A stretch of DNA of 29,117 bases from Priapulus caudatus (GCF_000485595.1 NW_014577306.1:216124-245240), one strand, 5' to 3'; shown: positions 10,741 through 22,258, counted from the first letter of the stretch. Translations and numbers: made by a program. The notes: a model not told the origin generated them from the letters alone.

Positions 10741-10880
10741 CGATCTGCAGCCCGGATATACGCGCGAAGCGCGAACAGCGCCACCTCGTGGCGCCTTTTC
10801 ATCCAACTCGACGATCTGCAGCCCGGATATACGCGCGAAGCGCGAACAGCGCCACCTCGTGGCGCCTTTTCATCCAACTC
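10739..10880. repeat. Two perfect tandem copies of a 71-bp unit
   Basis: 10739-10809 and 10810-10880 read identically, from GACGATCTGCAG to CATCCAACTC. Each unit contains the palindromes CGCGCGAAGCGCG and GCGCCACCTCGTGGCGC. The first copy starts at the last two bases of the foldback repeat. Confidence 0.9.
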
Positions 10881-11770
10881 GCTGCCCTCTATGTAGAACT
10901 AACTACTCGAATCCCTCTGGGTACTACAGAAAGCCCGAGAATTGGTCAATTGAGCAGTTCTGGCGATTGCAGAAGCCTTTCGACTCTGCACGTAGGGCGA
11001 GAATAAATCCAATGGTCGTAATTGCTAATTTTTTTGGTTCGCGCGTTACGTTTTCGTCTATAAAAGCGATTTCTAATTTATTTAATTTAACGCCCTGAAC
11101 TTATTCTCGTACATATCGTGGCCATAGTTGGCGCGACGAGGCTCTCTTCGAGGGATTTTGCGAGAGATTTTTCCTTAGACTGCCCCGCGGTGGAGAGTTT
11201 GACACGCTCCACTAACTATAACTTTAGTGTAGCGAAAGATACTTGGCCGAGTTAAGGCTCGTACGAGTCTAGCTGGAGTCGGTGACTGGGCCACCAGCCA
11301 TCTTAGTTCTCGCAGGGCTGACTGATGATGGATGTTTTACACTGAGAATTCTTCGAGTTCGGATAGTAAGATCGCAAGCGATATGCAATATGGAATTTGA
11401 TATGTCCTCTTGACCCGCGCTGCGGTGGCGACGGCACGTCGTGCCGAGCAGCGGCTGGCGTGGCCTGTGGGAGTTTTTACACGTAGCTAATCTACAAAAC
11501 GCCGCCACTGACACACAAATATATATATGCACATAACCCGTGCGCGCAGAGCGCAGCGAGAGCGAGAGAGAGAGGAGAGGACAGACTGCGGGGAGTGCGA
11601 GAAAGAGAGGAGATAGTGGGAGAACGCCAGATAAGTAGGAAAAACGGGCAGTGGACGGTACGACGGCGAGGATGTACAAACGCGTGTCAATCCATAATCG
11701 GAAACACCCCTCGAAAGCGATGTAGCCGAGCCGATGTACGTGTCCCGAAAACTCCGCCGATGTTACGCTG
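10881..11770. other. Intergenic, GC-rich from about 11100, no gene recognised
   Basis: Nothing recognisable as coding or structural RNA. A TATA-like TCTATAAAAG lies at about 11057. From about 11100 the sequence is richer in CpG than its surroundings, with a purine-rich GAGAGAG stretch at about 11557-11615. It could be a promoter region for an unseen transcript; I have no positive evidence. Confidence 0.4.
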
Positions 11771-11827
11771 CCCGCTATACGCATTCGCGCGCCCGCCTTC
11801 CTTCGGCGCGCGAATGCGTATAGCGGG
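11771..11827. repeat. Perfect 22-bp inverted repeat (hairpin)
   Basis: The left arm 11771-11792 begins CCCGCTATACGCATTCGCGC and 11806-11827 is its exact reverse complement, around a 13-nt loop. It makes open frames on the two strands share the peptide pieces LYAFAR and GARMRIAGS, which shows those frames are artefacts. Confidence 0.9.
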
Positions 11828-11939
11828 GAGCTTACGCATAGCATCCCGCGGCCGCGTGCGCCCAGTCCCGCGGAAGTGCGCGGCTTAACCGCTTTCGGCG
11901 GTCGGGGAACAACGCATCTTTTGCGCAAGGCCAATTAGG

Positions 11940-14640
11940 CCATCTTGTATCCGGTCTCTCTGGATTGCATTCATCAGACAAAATGAGTTATCTACGGCCT
12001 TATGCAGAGTGAGGCCATTATGGATACTGTAATTTTCTATAACTAGCTAAGGTATGCTTTTTTGTAAGTAAAATTATGGTGGATGTATTTTCAGGAAACA
12101 ATTCACTATTATTATCTTTATGTATGCTAGTAGGTACCTGACGTGTGGTATGTATAAGTATACCTACTCATAACCAGTGCATTTCACGGTGCTGTTATCA
12201 CGTGAACTTGTACGTTGTGAGGGCAGTACTCTATTAATCATTGCAAAATAGGTTTGCGAAATTTTAATGCAATGAGGAACTCCAGTGAAAGCACTGTATT
12301 CAATGGTAATACAGTATTGCATTATTTGTGCACTTGTCTAATTGGCATGATTGATCATTACAAGACGTATATCATTCAGTGAAGATATTTGTTATGTCTA
12401 AACTCATTGTAGTTTATGAGAGAAATGGTGGTACATCTAGATTATAGAATATTTGTATTGTTACTGAATACTTTAGGCAGATAATTGAAATATGTATATT
12501 TCTTTTACTGACCTACAAACTTTTTACTGTGCTGGGACTTCAAACAAGAATATCATTTTGTGTAACAATCACATTGCCACTATATAAAAGAAATCTGGTT
12601 TGTATATGTATATATTCGGGTTACTTTATATATTTTCCTTTAGATATTTTATGTACATTATGTAAATAGTTGTCTGATATTTTACTTAGTGAGACAGTGA
12701 CATGGAAGAAATTAATTCTCACACCTACTATGCTTTATTTATTAGTTTAATGAAAGCCACTATAATTATAGGAGACATTGTAGACTGGAATATAAAAAAA
12801 AACTGATGATCCATCTTAGAAATAAGCCGTTAATTTCTATTTGCAGTCTTCATCAGGCTCTACTGACTCTGAGGGTGTTAGATAGACATTGGATAGTAGA
12901 GTGACCATCGTAATTACATGCCGTCTAAATGTTTAGTTATTGAGGCTGTATGGAATTTAAAGATTATAGGCCTGTACTATTTGTTTTTATTCACCGAGTG
13001 GTGGAATGTAGTAATTACATAGCAAAATTGTTAGTGTGGCATAATATTTATTGACTTCGGTTGAATATCATTCATCATATTCGTATTGTGAATTTTGTGT
13101 AGATGCTATTGTTATTACCATAAAACATCTGCATAGTTAATTTTTGTTTATACCCCTTTCTTGAAGGGTTTACTGATTGAAACTTAGTATGGATCTCTTT
13201 TTAATATACACGAACAACAGTAATGTCAGTGCAATATTACTGAGTTTTTTTAGTGTCGATTTATTGTTGTGCGTTTGTATCATAATTGTCTAAAATCGAA
13301 GTGAGACATTGTGTGAGTCCGTTAAGTAGACCTTGTGTTGAAACTTGAAAGTTATTGCAGATTAGGAACGTCATATTATGTCCGTGATGGGCCCGTTCTA
13401 TTGCAACATTTGCATTTGTGCAGTCAGTCGTCTTCTTTTCTGAATCCACTTAAAGATGATAAGTTAGTTTAATTAGTTCTCATGGTGCCTGCAACATGGG
13501 CATGCGGGTTCACTGCATTTTACCAAACCTGTGTAACATTTCAAGCATTTCGTTTCATCTTTGCACTATATAAAAATAGAACGCAAAATTTAGCTGAGGC
13601 GTCACGACTTGGGCCTACAGATGTATGTTTGTTATTTATAACCAGATGCATTATGTTGCACAATTATGGCAATATTGTGTTTTATATTTCACACTTCCTC
13701 CTTGTCCTCCTCTTCTGTTTCGTTTGACTTGCTCTCAACTATTGAATTTCACTTTGTCCGTAGTCCAAATATGACATTTCCATTAATACCTATATACAAG
13801 TATCTGTGCTGCCTATAGACACGTGGATGAACTTGGGTGCAAAATATCATTTAATATAAATTTCACTCAGACTCTTGATTCAGTGCATGAGTTACAAGTA
13901 TTGCTGATTCTGCTGAATTAAGGAGCTGGGATTCCCCCAACACTTCCATGTGTCTCTGAATATGCAGCTTCTATCTATAGTTGTATATGTGTACCATTAT
14001 CAGATATGCAGAAGCTCGTTGTCAGACACATCATAAGCCGCTATGACATCATAATTCTAAAATGTCATAACCTTGACATCTCGTGCAAAAATGAGGACAA
14101 TAAGATGTTGTAGTCATATCTATTCATGTTTTGGAAGTGGGTCCTTGGTGTTTATTTTCAAGAGAATTTTGCACCATCCCCTACATAACTTTTCAAAACT
14201 TGTTTGAAAGATTTGAAAAGAAGAGTATGTCAAGTTCATACAGTATTGATGTGTTAAATAACCGATTGGGCAGCGAATAAATTATCATAGCCCGTTCCCC
14301 TTTTTCACATTTTCTAGATATAATTATTCATGTGGATGAACTTATTCTACAGTTCTACATTTTCTGGTGACATGACATTGTGGCATATTATCTGTATGCA
14401 AAAATAAAATATACTAGTGTAAACACAAGTATTTCTTTTACATTATTTAAGAGTACGAGTCAATATAACAATTATCGTAGTATACATATTAAAGATGATA
14501 TTTTTTACAACCACTCTCCCCCAAAAAAATTCAATAGCATACTTGGTGAATATTTTCTGAGTGCACAAGCCTAGTGCCATATTCATGAGTTCATTCTGAT
14601 TTTGCATGCCTATACAACTTTTAGATGCAAGTACTAGACT
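11940..14640. other. AT-rich intergenic DNA, nothing recognised
   Basis: About 2.7 kb between the two convergent genes with no long frame, no tRNA-like B box and no clear repeat. A short ATG-to-donor stretch at 11983 (M-S-Y-L-R-P-Y-A then GTGAGG) is the only exon-like string and has no convincing continuation. It may hold 3' UTR sequence of either gene. Confidence 0.5.
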
Positions 14641-14669
14641 AAACTCGATATGTATCATCATCAGCCGTA

Positions 14670-14740
14670 GCAGCAGCAGCAGCATCATCATCATCATCAT
14701 CATCATCATCGGCTTGATGTTGGACAAAGGCCTATTTTCA
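14670..14740 (-). mobile_element. Retroposon 3'-end remnant with an (ATG)n tail
   Basis: On the minus strand this reads AAATAGGCCTTTGTCCAAC, then ATCAAGCCG, then (ATG)n and (CTG)n. AGGCCTTTGTCC followed by a trinucleotide tail is a phrase I recall as the 3' end of widespread non-LTR elements in invertebrates. Only the last 70 bp or so is recognisable; the Ile/Ser and Met/Leu-rich frames here are translations of the tail. Confidence 0.5.
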
Positions 14741-14986
14741 CCTCAAATCATTTGTGTAGCAGGAAAAGCTCCAATAAAGCCAACATCACAATAATGCTTG
14801 ATCGTATTTAGCAATTCAATAATAAAATGTATCAAACCTCTAGATCTGTACCAGATAAAATAAAATCACAAATTGGCATGATCATGAGATTCTACTAGCT
14901 ATTGTACAGCCTGTACTTGTCTAGGATTAATCATTAACCATGAGCCAAGGTTTTACCTCATGTTCATTAGCTATCATGACAGAAAA

Positions 14987-16087
14987 CTAAGATGTGGAGC
15001 ACAGGTGATCAAGGGCCTTGTCTCTATCAAGGTTGAATTTTATTAAGGCTTCACGGACAGCTGACGGCTGGAAACCAAGGTCCAAGCACTGTCTTCTCAG
15101 TTTCAGAAAATCAGCAGCCTGTAAGCAAGCATGCAAATGAACTAATTCAAATAACATGCATTAATGATGTGTCATCAAACATTCATGTAACAAAATACAG
15201 TTTTCTTTTCTCTAATACATCAATGGCAATGTATCCATCTTTTCTACATGGAAACTGTTAATAAAAAGTAAGTTGCCAGATCTGCAGCTCACCATGGCAT
15301 GCTAAAATTAATCATTTTAGTAAAGAAGGCAATACTAGCTTTGCCCTAATAATTCCAATTTCAAAACCATTTCAAAACGTAATAGTTTAACACAGAAGCA
15401 CTTCATACAACCGGGAATGAATAATAATAAATCTACTATAATCTCCTCAAGTATGGCCAGTACTCACCTTCTTATTGTCCTGATTGAATATGTGAAGAGC
15501 ATCCTCGGCATCCAAACTGCAGTGCCCCTCCTCTGTTAACGCATCGACCAGACACAGGTGGTCAACAACCTTAAATTTGCATTGCACAAACATAAAAGAA
15601 TGAGATCATGTATGAAAAATTGCCTTTCATAGTCTTTTTTCCTTCACAAGCATGACATTTTTTTTGGTAGCTGACACACACTTGTGACATATCATGTGCC
15701 CCCTTTCAAGTTATTCTTACACCTTTTCTCCCCTTTTACAATTAATGCACACTCTCCTTATTATGGTAACCAAGCCTTCTTTTTCCACTCCCACCTAAAA
15801 CCAAATTAGCAACACCTCTGCACTTTACCGAAATCATATCCCTCCTACTTGCCTCTACATGTTGACTAATTAATGAATTTCCTGCATAATCACCGTTCCA
15901 ACGTTAAAAGAAATCAAATGTTAGAGCTTCTCATCACCTTTTTGTCATCCGTGCCTAGTGCTTTGACAGCCCTAGCGGTCCGTGCGTGGGGGAAACCCAT
16001 GCCAGTGAGCTGCATCACCAGTGACTGTGCCTCACTACTTAGCTCATTATAGGGGTTTGGTTCCTCTGACAGTGCAAGTTGTTTTAC
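14987..16087 (-). other. UBAP1: SOUBA ubiquitin-binding region of UBAP1 (last three exons)
   Basis: Three exons of 50, 34 and 43 codons correspond to the overlapping three-helix UBA-like repeats. M-G-F-P and L-G-F-Q are the usual UBA loop signatures (MGF/Y, LGF). The middle unit, with A-E-D-A-L-H-I-F, is less typical. Confidence 0.8.
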
Positions 16088-19033
16088 CTGGATATAGTGA
16101 GAGAACATTTAGCACATGTTTGACATTTAACTCTAAATCAATCGGAAATCGGTTGATTGTAGAAATTAGAGTGAAAGACCCATCTCCATTGCAAATGCCA
16201 TTCCTATCATCCCTATCCCCATCATTACTCATCTGACATCGTAGACCTATCAAACCGATGCAAGGAAATTAACTTTACAAATTTAATCACGTAACTCTTA
16301 TCTGACCCCTTGTGATCCATGTGATCAGCGGCCAAGCATAGCTATGACATTAAACAAAAAGCTAAAAATAACACCATGCTTAAACCACCGTAGGGACAGA
16401 ATCTCCGTGTGCAATCTCATGATCACCTGATAAAACCTGAAGCAATTTATAGAGGGCATTAGACATCATGGACTACTCAGATAATTTATTATCATGGATA
16501 CTGAATATTTAACTGGTGGGAGAAACCACTGCAACTGTAGCTTACTCTAATTGCATCAATTTTGCATGTGCCAAGTAATGCTACCTACCATGGTTTCAGA
16601 CTCAGACAGAGATGGGAGTCTATTGGATGTTTCACTGCACCTTCTGCCATCCTGGCTGTTGGGAATTGGTGGAAGCTGTCGATACGGACTCCACATCTAG
16701 TAGAACAGAGATTTTAAGAGGGGCATATAACAATGGCTAAAAATGGCTAACAAACAATCATTATTATGGTTAACAACTTGTAACGTGTGCAATTCGAAAA
16801 TATAGCAAACATGCACATTATTACATATTACAACACATTATAAACAAACAAGGTGAACACACTAGGTGATTTCATGAGTTTATACATTGTCGAAGGATAG
16901 GTAGAACGTGCAGCAAAACTTACGTTGGATGCTCTTGGTGGTGGAGACTTGGATTTAGACCTAATCCTCGTTGAGACGGGAGCTAGGTCATCTTCTATCG
17001 AGATGTCTGGTGTGCTTTTACTGCAACGCCTGATTGAGTTCTGGCTATCGTCACATGGAGGCTGGCCAAAGCTTGAGGGCCAGTCTCCCATATACCGCGA
17101 ATACTGGCCAGTTTGACTGTATGTGTTTGCAGTGTCGGCATAGCTGTACGTCTGTGCAGCACTGCTGGGTATAGGCGGAATAGTCTGCTGTATGGGAAAG
17201 AACTGGCGAGGAACATAGACGTCACTGTACATTGACACTGTAGGTGCTTGAGACACAGCAGCCGCCTGATTTCCAGCTGGGTAAGCTTGGCCATAGTTGC
17301 CTGTCTGGTAGCCCGATAACTGTGCATCGGTTGGAGGTCCCGGACCCTGCAGCACATTTTTCAACTCTTCCAGATCGTTTATGGTCTTTAACTCCACGCT
17401 ATCGAAGGGATCGGTGTTATTTTCAAAGTCCTCTAAATTGATCGTATGCTTCGTTTCCACTGATGACGCCTGGTTGTCGGGTTGCTTCGCAGCTGCTTGT
17501 ATTGGTTGCAACATGCCTTCACAGACTCCTCCCACCGAGGGTTTAGCGGCAGCCGGAAGACTCGTGCTGCTCTCTATGCCCATACGCGGCTGAGCAAAAC
17601 CAGATAAGCCAGTGACGGTTCCTCCAGTAGCACCACTAGCAGCTGACACCTCATCTGTGTACATGTCACCACCGGGAGGGTCTCTGTCGACAGCCACAAC
17701 GTCGGACCGGTCATTGCCACTGCCCTCCCCACTTGACTCACCCTGGTCACTCTCACTGCTGCCAGACTGTCTGGAAAACGCCTCGACTTCTGCTGCTACC
17801 TGCATCAGGAAGAACAGCCACTCTATATTGTTATGTCTCCGTCGTAAGAACAATAACATTCATTGTATAGGTTTAATGCTGGTTTAATAACTCAAACAAC
17901 AGGTTACAACTTAAACACAGCATCACAGCCAGCGAGGCTGGAGTTGCCATAAACGTCTACGCGTAGCTCGCGCTGCTAGCAAGTGCCAGCACAAAGAACC
18001 GTTACGCACACCTGCTGCGTTGTCGAATGACCTACCGACTCGAAGCCATTTATGCAGACAGCTTGTGCCGTGAAAACAACTTAATAACATAGCGTGATTT
18101 GTATCATATATAATATTCAATCTACACAGCAAAAGAAGTTGGACATTTTGTATGTTATGTGTCGCAACGAGTGTATATGGGGTTTTGCATAATAATAGTG
18201 TTATTAAAGGTTCCAGCAAACTGAAACTGGGGGCATTAAAAATCCATACCTGTTGAGCTCTGGCTTGGGCCATTGCCTCTTTTGCTGCCCTTTGGCCCTC
18301 TGCCCATGCTACTACCTTCTCCTCTAAACTAAAATCATACTGCAAAAAATTCAAAATATCACTATGAGTCATCAACGCATACACTCAATCTACGTGTTCA
18401 TTCAAAATATATAAAATCTTATATATATTATTATTCTTAACTTCTTATTTATTTCTAATATATGAACTCACATCAATGTTGAGAATTTCACTTGGGTTCC
18501 ACTGGTGATAGCTAATGGGCAGAGTTATCTACAAATTGAAAAGTAAAAGAAAAATTATATTGTCTCACACACTTTAGAAAGTTTATAATATGTGATTACT
18601 GTACAAATAACTATTTACAGTTCACGACATGTAAAAATTTAAAATAAAGTTAGTGAAATTGTATCACTATTAACAACTATATGGGTAAATCCCTAGATAC
18701 AGTTGGAGGGAGAGAAAATCTGTGGGAGCATGTACATGGGTTCGTGCATGCATGGGTGTGTGCATGCATGCGTAGAGGCCCATGAATGTGTGGGTTGTGT
18801 CTGTATATAGTCTGTGTGTCTGTACTTGTATGTGAATCTGTGCGCGTGTGCATAGTATGATGTAATGGAACAAATACCACATGTGTTGCTCACAGAAAAT
18901 ATGAACCAGAGGAGGCTCTCTAATCACTGTGAAATGATTTAACTGTACTGCCATAAAATACAGATCTATATACCTTTGATGGACAGATAAATTTATCTCC
19001 AATCTTGAATGGAACACCTTCCAGGTATGACAT
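14987..19033 (-). CDS. UBAP1: UBAP1, ESCRT-I subunit, complete 8-exon gene
   Basis: Exons in transcription order: 19033-18974, 18528-18472, 18339-18250, 17799-16924, 16696-16589, 16087-15938, 15569-15468 and 15118-14987 (TAG). All have GT-AG borders and all introns are phase 0; the protein is 524 residues (human about 502). The N-terminal UMA domain (about 1-69) has SYLEGVPFKIGDKF and YDFSLEEKVVAWAE. A central block (about 190-220) reads NLEDFENNTDPFD then VELKTINDLEEL, matching the UBAP1 EDPFD..ELKTI motif. The C-terminus (about 405-522) has three helical repeats, with MGFPHARTARAVKAL and LGFQPSAVREALIKF, which is the SOUBA ubiquitin-binding module. UBAP1 joins TSG101, VPS28 and VPS37A in an endosomal ESCRT-I and binds HD-PTP to sort ubiquitinated receptors. 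The start chosen is the first Met before the UMA core; an acceptor TTCTAG lies eight bases upstream, so a further 5' exon with about 15 residues is possible. Confidence 0.93.
18250..19033 (-). other. UBAP1: UMA domain of UBAP1 (three exons)
   Basis: Encodes residues 1-69 over three phase-0 exons. VPFKIGDKF and YDFSLE..V..WAE are the conserved cores. In the family this domain docks on VPS37A and so recruits UBAP1 into ESCRT-I. The middle exon (ITLPISYHQWNPSEILNID) is the most divergent. Confidence 0.85.
18725..18865. repeat. GT/GCAT-rich simple repeat in UBAP1 intron 1
   Basis: TGCATGCATG, GTGTGTGC and TGTGTCTGTA units with interruptions. Explains overlapping His/Thr-rich minus-strand frames. 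Confidence 0.75.
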
Positions 19034-19357
19034 TGAAGACACTAGAACAAATATAAATGCATCATTAGAATATTTACTGCTATTCACATTAACTATATTG
19101 TACATTAAAATTAATAGCAATATACAAATATAGCCTGACCAGACTCTACAAGAGATTTACTAATACAAGATTATAAACTGTCAATTCCAATAACGTTTAG
19201 CACTCTTTTTCTTCGTTACACTTACAGTCTCCTGAACCACAGACACGCAACACAAGATCTGGCCATATATATGTTTGCACTATCAGTATTCCGTATGGGT
19301 CACAATATTCAATAATTAATTTTATGGCAGGACGACACGTTAGGGTACGTTAGTATA

Positions 19358-19659
19358 GCTGAGAGGGTCTATGTCCCCCGGGGTACTGCCGGAACGTACC
19401 CTGGGTATGGTCCGGTATACCGAAACGTACCCTGGTACTATCTAATATGCTGGACCGGACCTCGCCTACTCCACTAACGAGTCTAGGGAGTCGCCTACGC
19501 CTACTCCCTAACCCTAACCCTAACCCTAACCCTAACCCTAATCCTAACCCTAATCCTAACCCTAACCATATCAAATAGTGACCAGGGTACGTTCCGGTAT
19601 ACCGGACCGTACCCAGGGTACATTCCGGCAGTACCCTGGGGGACATAGACCCTATGAGC
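19358..19659. mobile_element. Foldback element A with telomere-like core and 9-bp target duplication
   Basis: Arms of about 90 bp (19358 to about 19450, about 19568-19659) are inverse copies beginning GCT(G/C)A(G/T)AGGGTCTATG. The element is bounded by GTTAGTATA at 19349-19357 and again at 19660-19668. Perfect 9-bp duplications are typical of Mutator-like elements, so this may be a non-autonomous MULE. The loop contains CCCTAA repeats. No transposase is present. Confidence 0.78.
19506..19567 (-). repeat. Telomere-like (CCCTAA)n array inside element A
   Basis: About ten units of CCCTAA with two CCTAAT variants, reading TTAGGG on the minus strand. It encodes the Leu-Gly repeat of an overlapping minus-strand frame, which is not a gene. 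Confidence 0.92.
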
Positions 19660-19779
19660 GTTAGTATACTGTATAGTAATTACGACCACAGGTACTTGGA
19701 GCGTTTCAATACAATATATAGCTAAATAAATACGAAATCTATTTACTACCAAAGTCTCAATGTTTCGCTACTCTCTTTC

Positions 19780-19935
19780 ACCTATTATTGCCGACAATTT
19801 CCTGTAAATGCCGTCCAAATGTTCATCTGCAACACACGCTGGCTGCTGCACGCGAGTTTTTAAAACGTAGGATGGCGACTGAAGATTGATAAATTATTCA
19901 TGACATCACACATGGTTCGCGTTTCTGATTCGTTG
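19780..19935. repeat. Inverted arm paired with 21945-22045, plus a satellite fragment
   Basis: 19850-19935 (AAAACGTAGGATGGCGACTG to CGCGTTTCTGATT) is the reverse complement of 21950-22025. Outside it, 19780-19845 (CCTGTAAATGCCGTCC, TTCATCTGCAACAC) matches the inverse of the 200-bp satellite unit. It forms the left side of a roughly 2.2-kb inverted structure. Confidence 0.7.
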
Positions 19936-19998
19936 CCGGTCGCTTAGATTTGTTTAGAATTAGAGTTAGTGTTAGGGTTAGAGTTGGGTTATGTTAGG

Positions 19999-21476
19999 CA
20001 AGGCTCGACACTAACTTTTTTTTTCCACGTGGCGACCGGATCGGGCCACCAAATCAATTGATTTTCAATTTTGGTGGCCGCGCCAGAAAATGAAATCTGG
20101 TGGCCCGAAAAAAAACAAAGAAAACATAAATCTTTATTTCATATTGTATATTATTTGGAAAATTGGCGCCGTCTGATGCACTTGCACAAGCTCTTTAAAC
20201 AAATCCCACACAATGGCACACACTGACATTGATGATTGAGGCCATACATTTGAATTATCCATTCCACGGCCATCAAATTTTCACCAGAATCTTGCGTGCA
20301 TACCATTTTCTACTTTCATCCATTATTTATCTAAACAACCGCGCGTGCACATCGCTATCGATCAGTTCAGACGTTCAAGAAAGATCAAGTCACAGAGCAT
20401 GCAAAATACTTAAAACAAGTAACTGTAATAAACACAACATCACTTGTCTTTTCATCGTTAACATAAAACAATATACATTATAATCTCATGAAAGTTAAAA
20501 TGTCTGGCAGGCTTTGAACAGGGAAAAATAAAATATTGCAGTATTTAATAAGATAAAGTAGAACCAATAATTATATCAACAAAGTCTACGTTAGCCTGGG
20601 TACGATGCATTTAAAAAGAAAAGCAGCCATGTCTAGTTCAATATTTCGTTGCGTAAAGAGACAGGAGGAAATGCATAAATAACTAATAACAAAGCACTGA
20701 ATATTACAACTTCGGATTAAAATACTGTCATCTTCATAGGAATATGGTTCAGTTATTCTACTCTGCGAACTTTCGAACGCTGGCACGTTTCGCCTTCGGG
20801 ATCGCGAAACAGTGAGCCACCAGTGAGGCTCATAAGCAATCAGAGGGGTGACCATGACGTCCCGTATTTTGCGCCATTGTTCCCGCGTCCCGTACCGACC
20901 TTCCCGGGACGATGTGTGGTTCCCGCTATTTTTTAACATTTTGAACCAAACTGACATCAAAAAAGGCAAGAGAATACTTCATCATTTTCTTTATTATGAC
21001 TTTATTTATCATTCATTTTATCATTTCTTTCATTTTCATTTCATTTCATATCATTTACTCCATTTTATTCATTTTATCATTCACGTTTATTCATCATTTT
21101 AGTTTAGCCTTCGAAAGCTCTCATCGCTCGCGTTCATTTTTCACACGCCCTCCAAGTACACTGCCAGACAGGTCGCGTATTGTCTAGACACATTGTCGCG
21201 GTTTATGATTTCGATACAACTGTAATCACATGTGTGCTGACGCTTTCGCCAAATTGCTATGTACCGTGTGCCCTCGCTCGCGAATGCTTGCCTCTCTTTT
21301 GATGAGATTAGCCGTAAGAAAAATTATTTTTATCACATAGGAACACGTTTGCAAATTGCTTAGTGGCCCGAATCGGGCACAAATTTCAACTTTTGGAAAT
21401 TTTGGTGGCCCGCACATCAAGTTTTGGTGCGCGCCCGCGCGCCCCGGGCCACCGCTTAGCCCAGATCGAAGCCTGT
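19999..21476. mobile_element. hAT-like element remnant, inserted in TTAGGG-like DNA
   Basis: The left end CAAGGCTCGACACTA is an inverse of TAGTGTCGAGCCTTG seen at the end of a second copy (28079-28093); this copy's right end has degenerated. Both sides carry mirrored GTGGCCCG/CGGGCCACC motifs. The end sequence resembles hAT termini. The flanks are TTAGGG-like, so the 8-bp duplication expected of hAT cannot be confirmed. A 127-codon minus-strand frame at 20586-20969 shows no transposase motif I recognise. Confidence 0.55.
20985..21112. repeat. CATTTT-type T-rich low-complexity tract
   Basis: Repeated TTATTATGA, ATTCATTTTATC and TTCATTTCAT strings inside the hAT-like element. Source of hydrophobic open frames that are not genes. 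Confidence 0.75.
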
Positions 21477-22258
21477 TGTAGGGATAGGGTTAGGGTTATG
21501 GTCTACGGCGTTCTCGGGTTAGCGGGTTAGGGTTAAGGATCATGGTTATGCGCTATTCATGCCGAGCAGTCGGCGCGCAAGCGTGGTATGCGTCGCTTTC
21601 CCACACCATAGATTAATCTTTGGGTACTTATGACACGCGTATATAAGATAGCGCGGCCCGTAAGTTGGTCCTTCAGAGTTAGGTGTTAGCGTTGGGGTTG
21701 ATTGCGTTAGGGTATTGCGGTTGATGTTAGGTTAGTTAGGTTAGGCGATATGGTTTTGGGGCTCGTGAGTCACCAACGCGATGCGTCCAATAACGTCTGT
21801 TACCAAGCCCTGCTATAAACAGCTCACTCAGCAGTAAATAGCGTTGCCAAGCGAAAATTCTGCTCTACGCCACACACCAAGTGCGGTCTTCTAGCTGATA
21901 ACACAGTGGTCGTTGAGTAAAGTGAATTATAATTACTTCGCACAAATCAGAAACGCGAACGATGTGTGATGTCATGAATATTTATCAATCTTCAGTATCG
22001 CCATCTACGTTTTAAAACTCGCTTGCCGCCATGCCTAGCTGCTGCTCACAATGACAACCATGTGCCGTGGCTTTTTTTGCACGATGTGCAACTCTCTTAT
22101 TCACAGGCACTATGAGATATGTCTCCAATTAAAAAATTTTAATGGATATAATAAACATGAATGTACCAGATCTTACATGTATTCCTCTACTCTACTTTCG
22201 CCTATAATCACCTGTAAATGCGCAGTCAAATGCTCATTCCTTGCAACACGCAAGCTCA
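21477..22258. repeat. Large repeat block, copy 1
   Basis: Matches 28093-28800 in order and orientation. Shared landmarks are TTAGGG-like DNA, GCGTATATAAGATAG, CACTCAGCAGTAAATA, GTGTGATGTCATGAATA, then an inverse satellite unit ending GCAACACGCAAG. The two copies differ mainly by one-base indels. No coding frame survives. The function is unknown; it may be the body of a large non-autonomous element. Confidence 0.75.

Noticed and set aside
10700-11300. tRNA or snRNA gene
   Set aside because: Scanned for B-box-like GTTCGA strings and spliceosomal RNA starts; none found in a foldable context.
11269-11934. 221-codon minus-strand frame and a 97-codon plus-strand frame
   Set aside because: Both share LYAFAR and GARMRIAGS because they cross the 22-bp hairpin; otherwise low complexity with no recognisable domain.
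11983-12170. Possible two-exon mini-gene starting M-S-Y-L-R-P-Y-A
   Set aside because: The donor and the next acceptor join in frame but stop soon after, with no homology I can recognise; likely chance.
13482-13727. 81-codon hydrophobic plus-strand frame
   Set aside because: AT-rich chance frame with no supporting splice or start context.
16925-17887. Plus-strand frames opposite UBAP1 exon 4
   Set aside because: Antisense shadows of a well-supported exon.
19350-19646. Minus-strand frame with a Leu-Gly repeat
   Set aside because: Translation of the TTAGGG array inside foldback element A.
20586-20969. 127-codon minus-strand frame inside the hAT-like element
   Set aside because: Considered as a transposase fragment, but no DDE, BED-finger or dimerisation motif is visible.
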